Shown here: piece by piece, positions 25,600 to 35,076 of the stretch
Numbering within the stretch: position 1 is the first letter of the stretch
Layout: every line of letters begins with the position of its first letter
NCBI GenBank assembly: GCA_910586195.1
Contig: CAJUHO010000002.1
Coordinates: 26,560-90,559, forward strand
Origin: an uncultured Bacilli bacterium
GTDB lineage: Bacteria > Bacillota_I > Bacilli_A > RF39 > UBA660
Length of the DNA stretch: 64,000 bases
Reading direction: 5' to 3'
The notes under the pieces: generated by a model
What the model was told of the DNA's origin: nothing
Database searches by the model: none
What the model saw: the letters and a program-made list of their open reading frames with translations, nothing else
Made by a program: the position numbers and the translations under genes

Positions 25600-26562
25600 A
25601 TGGCAAAAAAAGTCCAAAAGAAAAGTAAATCTAATAATATTAAAAAGCTAAAGACAGAATCGAAAAATAAAGTATTTCATCAGGTAGAAAAATTTAATAG
25701 TAATCATTCTTCTAAAGACAGACCTAGTCGCATTCAAAAGAATGCTCATATTTACCATAATAAAAATTATGAATCACCAAGTGTGAGACCTCAAAAGTTT
25801 AGTTCTAGAAAAATTAATTTTGAAGATGATTTAGATATTCATTTGATGGAAGATGTTAATAAAAAAGTACTTGTTGTATTTTTGTTGTTTGTGTTGATAT
25901 TTATTTATAGTGTATTTTTAATGATACAAAAGCAAGACTATAAAAAACAGATTCAAACACTAAAAATAGAAAAGGAAGAATTAAAGGACGAAAATGATAA
26001 AGTAAAGATGGCAAGGGAAAAGGAAAAGTTTGAGATAAAAAATTTGTTATTAGGAGACTCTATTACTTTCTATTACAATACTCATCGTTTTTTTAAAAAA
26101 GTGCCAGTACAAAAAAGTGCTGTTTCTGGTTACACTTCTGAAGATATTATTAATAATTTTAATAGTATGGTGACAAGCTATAATCCAAAAAATGTAGTAC
26201 TTTTAATTGGGACTAATGATATTGAACGTGGATATAGTAATCAAAAAATTTTAGATAATATAAAAACGATTGTTGAAAGAGTAAGAAAGCATCCTTCAAG
26301 TATTATGATTCAAAGTATTTATCCCGTAAATGAAAGTGAGGAATATTCACCTGGTGTAAGAAGAAATAATAGACGCATTAAAACGTTAAATGCACAAATA
26401 AAAAAATATTGTGATAAAGAAAAAATTCCATATATTGATGTCTATCCTTCTCTTATTGATAAGAATGATAATTTAAAGAAAGAGTACACAAGTGATGGAT
26501 TGCATGTTTCTGATGAAGGTTATGAAAAAATCACTTCTATTATCGAAGAATATTTACAATAA
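25600..26562 (+). CDS. Membrane-anchored SGNH/GDSL hydrolase
   Basis: A 320-residue protein. Residues ~1-85 are basic and probably disordered and cytoplasmic, one membrane helix follows (~88-108, VLVVFLLFVLIFIYSVFLMI), then a short coiled coil, and the rest is an SGNH hydrolase outside the cell. The blocks are GDSITFYY (nucleophile Ser), SGYTSEDI (block II Gly), GTNDIERG (block III) and DGLHVSDEGY (catalytic Asp and His). Such enzymes add or remove O-acetyl groups on cell-surface glycans. The neighbouring acyltransferase-3 gene supports an O-acetylation partnership (inference). GAGGTG lies upstream of ATG 25600. Confidence 0.87.
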   Translation: MAKKVQKKSKSNNIKKLKTESKNKVFHQVEKFNSNHSSKDRPSRIQKNAHIYHNKNYESPSVRPQKFSSRKINFEDDLDIHLMEDVNKKVLVVFLLFVLIFIYSVFLMIQKQDYKKQIQTLKIEKEELKDENDKVKMAREKEKFEIKNLLLGDSITFYYNTHRFFKKVPVQKSAVSGYTSEDIINNFNSMVTSYNPKNVVLLIGTNDIERGYSNQKILDNIKTIVERVRKHPSSIMIQSIYPVNESEEYSPGVRRNNRRIKTLNAQIKKYCDKEKIPYIDVYPSLIDKNDNLKKEYTSDGLHVSDEGYEKITSIIEEYLQ

Positions 26563-26582
26563 ATTTTAATGATATATAGTCT

Positions 26583-26606
26583 AAAGAAGGGGATACTCTT
26601 CTTTTT
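26583..26606 (+). terminator. Intrinsic terminator of the SGNH gene
   Basis: AAAGAAG (26583-26589) pairs with CTTCTTT (26598-26604), followed by a T-rich tract. Confidence 0.7.
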
Positions 26607-26685
26607 AATTTTCTCTCTTTCTGTTGCTTTTTCTCTTTTTTCTATGTTATATTTATTATAACAATATGATCCGGGGGGATATGGT

Positions 26686-27816
26686 ATGGAAAAAGAAAAT
26701 AAAAAAGCTAGACAATCTAATTTTGAATTAATGCGTATTATTTCGATGTTTATGATTGTTTTGTGGCATGTTATAAAAAATAATATTAATTTTGTACAGA
26801 CACCAGATGTTATCCACTTTTTTCTAATCATTATTATTTGTACCATCGTGATTCACGTTAATTCCTTTGTAATGGTAAATGGTTATTTTTCCTTTTCAAA
26901 AACAAAAAGCTCTTGGAAAAAGGCTTGTTCATTGCTTGGGGTCACGTGGTTTTATAAAGTAGCAATAGCTGTTGTGTTATTTTTTATAACGACTGGTGTG
27001 ATAGGAAAATTTGAACTGTTCAAAGAGTTTTTTCCACTAGATATTATTAGAAGCTATTGGTTTATTAATTGTTATATTTTGTTACTACTTCTTTCTCCTT
27101 TTATAAATATTTTACTAGATCGTCTAACAGAGTCACAATATAGAAAACTGTTATTGATTTCTTTTCTGTTATTTTCTATTTTGCCATTTATAACTAATCA
27201 AACGATGGTTAGTAACGATGGATTTAATCTTGTACAATTTGTTTTTCTATATTTGATAGGAGCTTATTTTAAGAAATATCCTATAGAGAAAAATTATCAT
27301 TTTAAAAATTTTTCAAAAAATAAAATTCAGCTTTTATCTTTATTCTTATTCTTGACTTGTATTTTCTTTAATGTTTGTATTTATTTTTTATCTCTTTATT
27401 TGCAAGGGGTTGATCAGGTACTTTTAAAAGAGGTAGGAGAGGGTCTTCATCATAGTATTTTTTGCTATAGTAGTCCTCTTATTATTATTCAGACAATTGC
27501 CTATTTTCATTTTTTTAAGACATTATCAATCCAGAAGAAGTGGATTAATTCACTGGCAGGTCTTACTTTTGGTGTTTACTTGTTCCATGAAAATTATTAT
27601 TTAAAGTTAATTCTATATGCACCATTTAAACTTCATCAGCATGCACAAAATATGGGGATTTTTGTTTATGCCTTTGCAGTTGCTATTTCTATATTTTTAG
27701 TAGGAATGATTATTGAATGGATTCGTAAAGAGATGGCTAGATTTTTAAAGAGTCGCAAATGGATAAAGAATATTCAAAATAGATGTATTCATTATGTAGA
27801 GCAGATAGAAGCATAG
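26686..27816 (+). CDS. Acyltransferase-3 family membrane O-acyltransferase
   Basis: A 376-residue polytopic protein with ~10 helices. It starts with RQSNFELMRIISMFMIVLWHVIKNN, in which R-x10-H is the signature of the OafA/WecH acyltransferase-3 family (conserved Arg and His). It moves acetyl or other acyl groups across the membrane onto extracytoplasmic glycans. There is no fused SGNH domain; the free-standing SGNH protein just upstream may play that role. GGGGGG lies seven bases before ATG 26686. A separate promoter for the next operon follows the stop. Confidence 0.88.
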   Translation: MEKENKKARQSNFELMRIISMFMIVLWHVIKNNINFVQTPDVIHFFLIIIICTIVIHVNSFVMVNGYFSFSKTKSSWKKACSLLGVTWFYKVAIAVVLFFITTGVIGKFELFKEFFPLDIIRSYWFINCYILLLLLSPFINILLDRLTESQYRKLLLISFLLFSILPFITNQTMVSNDGFNLVQFVFLYLIGAYFKKYPIEKNYHFKNFSKNKIQLLSLFLFLTCIFFNVCIYFLSLYLQGVDQVLLKEVGEGLHHSIFCYSSPLIIIQTIAYFHFFKTLSIQKKWINSLAGLTFGVYLFHENYYLKLILYAPFKLHQHAQNMGIFVYAFAVAISIFLVGMIIEWIRKEMARFLKSRKWIKNIQNRCIHYVEQIEA

Positions 27817-27823
27817 ATTAGTT

Positions 27824-27853
27824 TTTACAAACCTGTAAGGATTATGATATAAT
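27824..27853 (+). promoter_or_regulatory. Promoter of the main polysaccharide operon
   Basis: TTTACA (27824-27829), 18-bp spacer, TATAAT (27848-27853), 26 bases before ATG 27880. No terminator was found until 42758, so this may drive a ~15-kb operon. Confidence 0.65.
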
Positions 27854-27879
27854 GTATTATGAAATAAGGTGATAAAAAT

Positions 27880-30800
27880 ATGAGAATGCGAAAGAGTAAA
27901 AATATAAAGAAATTAATATGGCTATTTCTTTTCCTTTGTCCTTTTTTTTATACGAGGGGAGTAGAAGCAAAGACAAAAACAAATATGCATATTGAAGTTC
28001 CAAAAATAAATGAGGTTTGTCGGGATTCCATGGTAATTAGTGGTTGGTTAATGAGTGAGAGTGATTCACCAGGTATTTATATCTATATTGATAATCAATT
28101 GATTAATACCACTTTAAACCGTTTTGAAAGGGCAGATGTTGTAAAGAGCAATCCTGGATATTCGAACACAGAGAATAATAAGAAGCCAGGTTTTAATACT
28201 AGAATTGATACTTCTTCTTATTTAGATGGGGAACATATTTTAACAATTAATGTGTTAAATTCTAAAACAGGAGAGGTTTTGCAACAGTATAGTGCACATT
28301 TCAACATTCAGAAACATAATTCTGTTCTTCATTGGGAAAGGCCTACACAGAATCAAACGATTTCTGGAAAGACAACTCTTTCTGGTTGGGTAATGAGTGA
28401 TAATAAGCAGGCTGAAATTGTATATTATTTGAATAAGCAGAAAATTACAGTACCAACAACTCGTATTGCACGGGAAGATGTTATTCAGGGAATGCCTGGA
28501 TATGGTGGCAAAAGTACCAATCCTACTCCAGGTTTTTCGTCTGTTCTTGATTTATCAAACTATTTAGATGGAACATATTTTTTAGAGATGAAAATCGAGG
28601 ATAAAAATACTCATGAAGTTTTAACAGCAGATTCTAGGAATATTATTTTAAAGAAATATAATGGGCATTTAAATGTTGACCATCCAAGTTTTAATGATAT
28701 GGTGGGTACTTCCTTTGTGCTAGATGGTTGGGTATTAACGGAAAAAAAAGATGCTAAGTTAGAAGTTTATTTAAACGATAAGAAAATTGATACTTTCTCT
28801 TCTAATACTCCGAGGGATGATGTACATCGTGCTATGAATAATAGTTATGGCGGAAAAACAATCAATCCTTTTCCAGGATTTTCTAGGGTGATTGATATGA
28901 CACCTTATGGAGATGGGAGTTATGATTTAAAAGTACGAGCTGTAAATCCGGAAACAGGAGAGGTTATTGTCTCTAATACTAAGAAAATAGTTTATCAAAA
29001 ATATGCTAATCATATTAATTTAGATCATCCTACAACAAATAGTTTGGTAAAAGCGAATATGACAGTAGATGGTTGGTATTTGACAAGTTATCAGAATAAT
29101 ATTTTGGAAGTTTATATTAACGATCAAAAAATAAATGCTTCTATAAAAAGAACAGCAAGAGATGACGTACATCGTGCTATGAATAATGGTTATGGTGGAA
29201 AAACTACTAATCCTCTTCCAGGCTTTTCTACAACAATTGATATGAGTTCTTATCAGGATGGTGATTATACTGTTAAGGTATTAATACGTAGTGCTGATAA
29301 TCCTGACGAAATCATCGGTCAACAGTCAAGAGTTGTGACTTTGAAAAAATATGATACCTTTCTAAATGTAGATCATCCAGATAAAAAAGTAAAAGAGTAT
29401 ATGACAGTAGATGGTTGGTATTTATCTACTGCTACTAAAAAGCATATTGAAATAGAAATAGACGATACTCCTGTTCCTGTTCAGGTTTCATATACTGCGA
29501 GGGACGATGTGCATCATGCTATGAATAATAGTTATGGTGGAAAAACTGCAAATCCTCTTCCTGGATTTTCTGCGGTTGTTGATTTACGAAATTATCATGA
29601 TGGTAGTCATAAATTAAAAGTAAAAGTTATTGATGAAGTTTTAGGCAACGTTATAAAGTCTTATGAACAGGAAATTATTTTAGATAAATATGATGTTAAG
29701 ATTCATTTGGATAAGCCAGCGAGCAGCACTAATCGTAATTTATCAGTAGGTGGTTGGGAAGTGTCAACTGCTAAAGATGAAACTGTTCGTATTAAAATCG
29801 ATGGTGAGGTTAAGAATACGAAGGTTTCTTATAGTGTGAGACCTGATGTTATCGCCTCTATTGGAAATACTTATGGCGGAGAAAATAGTAATCCAACGCC
29901 AGGCTTTAATGCATTAGTAGATCTTAGTGATTATTCCGATGGCAGTCATGAAATTACTGTTGAAGTGATAGATGGGCAAACGGGGGATGTATTGGAATCC
30001 GTTAAGCGAAAATTTCATTTGCAAAAATATGCAGGAATGATACACCTTGAAACGCCACAAACAAGTATGCTGAATGAGACGGGATTATTTGTAGCAGGTT
30101 GGGAAGTATCAGAACTTGATAATTCTTATATTAAAGTATATTTAGATGGAAAACCTTTATCTCCTGAAATTGTGCGTGCTGAAAGGCCTGATGTTAATAT
30201 GCCAGAGTATGGTGGTATTGCTATGAATGCTACACCTGCATTTGCCATGATTTTAGATCTTTCTAATTTGGGAGTTGGTAATCATAAACTGAAATTAGAA
30301 CTTTATTCTCGTCTAGATGAAAAGTTAGATTCAATCGAAAAAGATTTGTTTATCTATCGTGATATTTATTTTGGTATTGATGTTTCAGATTATCAAGGAA
30401 ATATTGACTGGCAAGCAGTACGTAATGATGGTGTTCAATTTGCAATTATCCGTGCAGGATATAGAGGATATGGAACTGGTCGGATAATGAAGGATGAGCA
30501 TTTTGATAGAAATATGAGTGAGGCACTTAAATATGGTGTTCAATGTGGTGTTTATTTCTATTCTCAAGCAATTAATGAACAAGAGGCAGTAGAAGAGGCA
30601 GAGTTTGTGATTAATAGGTTAAATAGTTATAAAGGACAAGTACGTTTTCCTATTGTATTTGATACAGAATTTACAGGAACTAATTTAGGAAGGGCCGATT
30701 ATTTGACTACGCCACAAAGAACTGCAGTAGCGAAGGCTTTCTTAGATAGGATTGCAAGAGAAGGTTATCGTCCTATGATTTATGCAAGTAGGGATTTCCT

Positions 30801-31002
30801 ATACCATAATTTGTTTATGAATCAGTTAAGTAATTATGATGTGTGGTTAGCGCATTATACAAATGGTGCTGCACAGGATCCATTGGCACATCCAAGTAAT
30901 TACACAGGTCCTTATCAAATATGGCAGTATACTTCTTCTGGTAGTGCTTTAGGAATTAATGGTAGTGTAGATAGAAATATTGCTTATAAATGGTATAACT
31001 AA
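27880..31002 (+). CDS. Secreted GH25 lysozyme with seven beta-domain repeats
   Basis: A 1040-residue secreted protein. The signal peptide (residues ~1-31) has a basic start, a hydrophobic core (IWLFLFLCPFFYT) and a likely cut after VEA. Seven repeats of ~105-115 residues follow (to ~825), each with a GW motif, a strand near YxDxxKI, RxDV, (Y)GG-x-N-x-PGF and YxDGxYxLKV. The C-terminal domain from ~829 is a GH25 muramidase: FGIDVSDYQGNIDW, RAGYRGYGTG, catalytic-type D928-T-E930 (FDTEFTG) and YASRDFLYHN. The enzyme cleaves peptidoglycan glycan strands; the repeats probably bind the wall or its attached polysaccharide (inference). It heads the glycan operon, which suggests remodelling during polymer attachment. 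AAGGTGAT precedes the ATG. Confidence 0.93.
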   Translation: MRMRKSKNIKKLIWLFLFLCPFFYTRGVEAKTKTNMHIEVPKINEVCRDSMVISGWLMSESDSPGIYIYIDNQLINTTLNRFERADVVKSNPGYSNTENNKKPGFNTRIDTSSYLDGEHILTINVLNSKTGEVLQQYSAHFNIQKHNSVLHWERPTQNQTISGKTTLSGWVMSDNKQAEIVYYLNKQKITVPTTRIAREDVIQGMPGYGGKSTNPTPGFSSVLDLSNYLDGTYFLEMKIEDKNTHEVLTADSRNIILKKYNGHLNVDHPSFNDMVGTSFVLDGWVLTEKKDAKLEVYLNDKKIDTFSSNTPRDDVHRAMNNSYGGKTINPFPGFSRVIDMTPYGDGSYDLKVRAVNPETGEVIVSNTKKIVYQKYANHINLDHPTTNSLVKANMTVDGWYLTSYQNNILEVYINDQKINASIKRTARDDVHRAMNNGYGGKTTNPLPGFSTTIDMSSYQDGDYTVKVLIRSADNPDEIIGQQSRVVTLKKYDTFLNVDHPDKKVKEYMTVDGWYLSTATKKHIEIEIDDTPVPVQVSYTARDDVHHAMNNSYGGKTANPLPGFSAVVDLRNYHDGSHKLKVKVIDEVLGNVIKSYEQEIILDKYDVKIHLDKPASSTNRNLSVGGWEVSTAKDETVRIKIDGEVKNTKVSYSVRPDVIASIGNTYGGENSNPTPGFNALVDLSDYSDGSHEITVEVIDGQTGDVLESVKRKFHLQKYAGMIHLETPQTSMLNETGLFVAGWEVSELDNSYIKVYLDGKPLSPEIVRAERPDVNMPEYGGIAMNATPAFAMILDLSNLGVGNHKLKLELYSRLDEKLDSIEKDLFIYRDIYFGIDVSDYQGNIDWQAVRNDGVQFAIIRAGYRGYGTGRIMKDEHFDRNMSEALKYGVQCGVYFYSQAINEQEAVEEAEFVINRLNSYKGQVRFPIVFDTEFTGTNLGRADYLTTPQRTAVAKAFLDRIAREGYRPMIYASRDFLYHNLFMNQLSNYDVWLAHYTNGAAQDPLAHPSNYTGPYQIWQYTSSGSALGINGSVDRNIAYKWYN

Positions 31003-31019
31003 TGGTTAAGGAGAAAACG

Positions 31020-32198
31020 ATGAAAATTTGTGTTTATACTTGTATTACAGGTAATTATGATAAAGTAAATGAAATTAAGTTGAAAGAGCCAGATATTGAT
31101 TATTATTTATTTACTAATAATAAAAAGATAAAGTCTAAAACATGGGATGTTATTTATATCAATAGTGATACTTTAGATGATGCTAAATTATCAAGGGAGA
31201 TTAAAATCATTGGTCATGATATTATTAGAAATGGTTATGACGTTAGTGTATGGATGGATGGCAATATTATTATAGAAAAGAGCATTCATCAATTTATTAA
31301 TACTTTTATGACTGATGATACTAAATTTTTGGCTTTTAAACATAGTAAGAGAAACTCTATTGCAGAAGAGATGGAAGCATGTATTGAGCATCAAAAGGAA
31401 TCTATTTATAACGTAGAAAGACTTAGGGAATTTTATAAACAGGAAAATTTTAAGGATAATACTGGTTTAATTGAGTGTACTGTTCATGTAAAAAAGCATA
31501 ATGATCCTCAAGTTATAGAAACTATGAAACTTTGGTTTGATATGGTTAAAGGATATTCAGGAAGAGATCAACTATCTTTTAATTACGCTATTTCAAAAAC
31601 AGGCCTAAAGGTGACTTGGATTAATGAAAATGTTTGGGATAATGAATGGTTTTCTAATAATAATCATATTCCCTCTAAGCATAAAGAAAACTTTAAGGTC
31701 TATTTTGAGACAGATGGTGTTTTTACAGAACAAAATATTAAAGTGGGAAAATATCAAATAAATAAGAATATTTATACAGCTATTTTTAAGAATCCAACAA
31801 ATTCAAAAACGATTAGATTTGATCCTACAGATTTAAAAGAGATGAAATGTTCTAATCTCGTAATCAAAGGTTGTGGAAAATACACAATTGATTATGTAAA
31901 TTGTCTTAGATTAGATAATATTATCTATTTTAAAAACGATGATCCCTTCTTTATTATTCATACATCACAGAAAACTGAGGAAATAGAAATTTCCATGGTT
32001 TTGAGTAAGCAGACTGATAAAGATATAAAAAGTTTTATGGATTTAATAGACATGCAGAAAGATAAAATAGAGTTTTATGAAGAAAGGGAGCCTAATATCC
32101 AACAAAGTCTAGCACGATTAAAGCAAATTGAAAATTCTCGTGGTTGGAAAGCGTTAGAGAAATGTCGAAGAATTTTAAAAAGGAATGATTCAATTTGA
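31020..32198 (+). CDS. DUF616-type glycosyltransferase
   Basis: A 392-residue protein beginning MKICVYTCITGNYDKVNE, followed by DYYLFTNN, SREIKIIGHDI, VSVWMDGNIII and HVKKHNDP. This is the pattern of the DUF616/TOD1-like hexosyltransferase group, in which WMDG contributes a metal-binding Asp. Acceptor and sugar are unknown. The start at ATG 31020 follows AAGGAGA; a frame opening at 31002 overlaps the previous stop and has no ribosome site. The C-terminal ~130 residues (EMKCSNLVIKGCGKYTIDYV onward) look like an added beta-rich domain ending in a helix. Confidence 0.8.
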   Translation: MKICVYTCITGNYDKVNEIKLKEPDIDYYLFTNNKKIKSKTWDVIYINSDTLDDAKLSREIKIIGHDIIRNGYDVSVWMDGNIIIEKSIHQFINTFMTDDTKFLAFKHSKRNSIAEEMEACIEHQKESIYNVERLREFYKQENFKDNTGLIECTVHVKKHNDPQVIETMKLWFDMVKGYSGRDQLSFNYAISKTGLKVTWINENVWDNEWFSNNNHIPSKHKENFKVYFETDGVFTEQNIKVGKYQINKNIYTAIFKNPTNSKTIRFDPTDLKEMKCSNLVIKGCGKYTIDYVNCLRLDNIIYFKNDDPFFIIHTSQKTEEIEISMVLSKQTDKDIKSFMDLIDMQKDKIEFYEEREPNIQQSLARLKQIENSRGWKALEKCRRILKRNDSI

Positions 32199-33046
32199 AG
32201 TTATGTGGAGTTTTAGTTGCTTTTAATCCAGATAGAAGTGTTATTCATAATATTGAAACATATTTAGATGGGTTAGATAAATTATATATTATTGATAATA
32301 GTTTAACGTCTTATCAAGAGTTATTTCAACATAAAAAAATAAAGTATATTGCAAATTCTAAAAATACTGGAATTGCCCATGCGCTAAATCAGGGTGTAGA
32401 TTGTGCTTTAGAAGATGGTTTTCAATATATATTAACAATGGATCAAGATAGTTATTTTGAAGAATCAGATTTTTCTAAATATAAAGAACAATTTTTAAAA
32501 AATATAAATGAGAAAATAGGAATTTATACACCACTTCACTATACCAAAAGTGAAAAAATAAATCACTTTATTCAGACGGACTCTCTTGTTGTGATGACAT
32601 CTGGTAATATTTTAAATATGAAAATTCATCAAGAATTAGGTGGATTTAAGGAATGGCTTTTTATTGATGGTGTAGATCAAGAGTATTGTCTGAATTTACG
32701 CAAACATGGTTATGAAATCCAGTTATTTGAAAATATTTTTCTACATCATTCTCTAGGAAATATTAGGAGTAGAAAATTATTAGGTCATACATTTATGGTT
32801 ACTAATCATTCCTATATTAGGCGTTATTTTATTACTAGAAATCGACTATATATTAATCAACTTTATCATAAGATATTTACAGATTTTTGTAAAAAAGAGT
32901 TAGAGAATACGAAAAAGGAAACTATAAAAATTATTTTATTTGAAAAAGATAAATTAAAGAAAATACATTGGATTAGGCAAGGAAAAAAAGATTTTTTAAA
33001 AAATATAAAAGGGATGCCGTCCTACGTTGAGGAGGAGTTAAAATGA
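32195..33046 (+). CDS. Family 2 glycosyltransferase, rhamnosyltransferase-like
   Basis: A 283-residue GT2 enzyme: GVLVAFNPDRSVIHNI, YIIDNSLTS, NTGIAHALNQGV and the metal site D83-Q-D85 (TMDQDSYF), then DGVDQEYCLNLRKHG as the catalytic region. This arrangement is typical of RfbF/RgpB-like rhamnosyltransferases, fitting dTDP-rhamnose production nearby. The start is TTG 32195 with AAGGA upstream and overlaps the preceding stop. The stop overlaps the next start (ATGA). It probably extends the polymer on the cytoplasmic face. Confidence 0.88.
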   Translation: MKLCGVLVAFNPDRSVIHNIETYLDGLDKLYIIDNSLTSYQELFQHKKIKYIANSKNTGIAHALNQGVDCALEDGFQYILTMDQDSYFEESDFSKYKEQFLKNINEKIGIYTPLHYTKSEKINHFIQTDSLVVMTSGNILNMKIHQELGGFKEWLFIDGVDQEYCLNLRKHGYEIQLFENIFLHHSLGNIRSRKLLGHTFMVTNHSYIRRYFITRNRLYINQLYHKIFTDFCKKELENTKKETIKIILFEKDKLKKIHWIRQGKKDFLKNIKGMPSYVEEELK

Positions 33047-35076
33047 AAAATTATTATATTGATGATTATTTTTTAGATCAAGAGGCAAAAACGTTATATT
33101 TAAAGGGATGGGCATATCATGAAAGTCCATATCAAATTTTGGTGGTAGTTGATAAGCAGAAGGTTTTATCAGAAGAGCCTAATGAATACCGTATGGATAT
33201 TTGTGATAAATATACATCAAAAGAGGATCAGAGAAAATTTGGATTTGAGTATACAATAAATCTTAAGTCTATTGCACATAAAATAGAAGTTTTTGCTGTT
33301 ACAGAGGATGAGCAGTATCGCCTATTTTCTGTAAAAATACCTGTAACTCCTGTTCAAAAAGCTTTTCATCGTGTCAGTGCACTTTCAAGAAAGTGTATGA
33401 AAGTTTTGTGGAAGCAGAATATTCGCCTGTTGAATCCTAAAACAATTTATCGATATTTTTGTACAGTTATAGAAAACAGACAATACCAAAAGTCTAGTGG
33501 AGAGTATGTAAATCCTAATAATTCTTTTCAATATCGAAACTGGGTGGCTGAAAAGGAAAAAAGAGAAGGAAAAGAGGTTTATCAACAGCTTTCATATCAA
33601 CCTTTAATTTCTATTTTAGTTCCAGTTTATAATGTACCAATCGTATATCTTAAGGCCTGTATTGACTCTGTTCTTATGCAAACTTATCCAAATTTTGAAC
33701 TTTGTCTTGCCGATGATTGTTCTACTGATTTAGAAATAAAAAAGGTGTTAAAGCAATATGAAAAGAAAGATAAACGTATTAAAGTAGTGTATCGTACAGA
33801 GAATGGTCATATTTCAAAAGCCTCTAATTCGTGTCTTACTGTTGCAACAGGTGAGTTTATCTCCCTTTTGGATAATGATGATGTTATTACAAAAGATGCT
33901 CTTTATCAAGTAGTAAAAGTACTTAATGAAAATCCTAAATTAGATCTTATTTATAGTGATGAGGATAAATTGGACTTGAATGAACACTTATGTTTTCCAA
34001 CCTATAAACCAGATTGGTCTCCCGATTTATTTCATTGCTACAACTATTTGTGTCATTTCACTACGATTCGAAAAAAAGTGATGGATCAAGTGGGAGGTTT
34101 TCGTGTTGGTTATGAAGGAGCACAAGACTATGATTTGTTTTTGAGAATTACTGCTAAAATTAAAGATAGTCATATTTATCATATTCCTAAAATTCTTTAT
34201 CATTGGCGGATGATTGCAGGTTCTACTGCGGCTGTTATGACAAATAAAAACTATGCTTTCGGTCGTGGAAAAAAAGCTTTACAAGAATATTTTGATAAGA
34301 AAAAAATTTCTTGTAAGGTTGGGAGGGTTCCAGAACTTCCTTATTATTATCCTAATTATAAATATACGAAAAAGAATTTGATTACTATTATCATAAATGG
34401 AAAGGGAAGTCGTTTAAATAAGTGTATTCATAGATTAGAAAAATACACAGATTATAAAAAGATGGAAATTTTAACTTCTGAGATGGGAAGTTTTAAGGAA
34501 CTAATAGAGCGTGCTAAGGGAGTTTGTATTGTTGTGATGGATGAAAATACAATTATTACAAAGGAATCATCTATTCATGATTTGGTTACTTTGGCAATGC
34601 AAGATCATGTTGGTGTGGTTTCTCCATCAATTAAGAAAAAGAATAGTTATTTTCGTTCCTCTGGAGTTGTTCTTTTTAAGAATAATTTTAAACATGTTAT
34701 TTATTCTACTAGACAAAGAACTACAGCTATAGAGCCTAAACTACATATGCCAGTCAATTATACTGTACCTGGAACTAAGGTGTTTGCCTTTTCTAAAGAG
34801 AAGTATCTGCATACTAATATAAAATTAAAAATGAATGATTTTCCAAATGAGATTGATGTTATTCATATGTGTCTAAATTTTCGTAAACGAAATTTTTATA
34901 ATGTTACCTTGGCACCAGATGAATTTTTGTATGCTGGTCCATTAGAGTTGGAATATGAAATGGAAGAATATGAAAAATTAAAGATTGTACAGGATTCTTT
35001 TTACAATCAGAATCTTAGTGAGTCTTATTTGTATCAATTAGACAAGTTTAATGAAGGAGAGGAAAGTAATGAGTAA
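33043..35076 (+). CDS. Two-domain GT2 glycosyltransferase with N-terminal beta domain
   Basis: A 677-residue protein. Residues ~1-110 form a beta-domain whose spacing (LKGW, ILVVVD, YRMDI, FGFEYTI, IEVFAV) resembles the repeats of the lysozyme at 27880. Residues ~185-420 form a GT2 domain: ISILVPVYNVPIVYLKACI, ADDCSTD, NGHISKASNS, D277-N-D279-D280 (LLDNDDVI) and YSDEDKLD. From ~440 there is a second, shorter GT2-like region that seems to lack an intact DxD and may be degenerate. Two-module GT2 proteins of this kind act in O-antigen and wall-glycan synthesis. GAGGAG lies upstream; the gene overlaps both neighbours. Confidence 0.87.
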   Translation: MKNYYIDDYFLDQEAKTLYLKGWAYHESPYQILVVVDKQKVLSEEPNEYRMDICDKYTSKEDQRKFGFEYTINLKSIAHKIEVFAVTEDEQYRLFSVKIPVTPVQKAFHRVSALSRKCMKVLWKQNIRLLNPKTIYRYFCTVIENRQYQKSSGEYVNPNNSFQYRNWVAEKEKREGKEVYQQLSYQPLISILVPVYNVPIVYLKACIDSVLMQTYPNFELCLADDCSTDLEIKKVLKQYEKKDKRIKVVYRTENGHISKASNSCLTVATGEFISLLDNDDVITKDALYQVVKVLNENPKLDLIYSDEDKLDLNEHLCFPTYKPDWSPDLFHCYNYLCHFTTIRKKVMDQVGGFRVGYEGAQDYDLFLRITAKIKDSHIYHIPKILYHWRMIAGSTAAVMTNKNYAFGRGKKALQEYFDKKKISCKVGRVPELPYYYPNYKYTKKNLITIIINGKGSRLNKCIHRLEKYTDYKKMEILTSEMGSFKELIERAKGVCIVVMDENTIITKESSIHDLVTLAMQDHVGVVSPSIKKKNSYFRSSGVVLFKNNFKHVIYSTRQRTTAIEPKLHMPVNYTVPGTKVFAFSKEKYLHTNIKLKMNDFPNEIDVIHMCLNFRKRNFYNVTLAPDEFLYAGPLELEYEMEEYEKLKIVQDSFYNQNLSESYLYQLDKFNEGEESNE

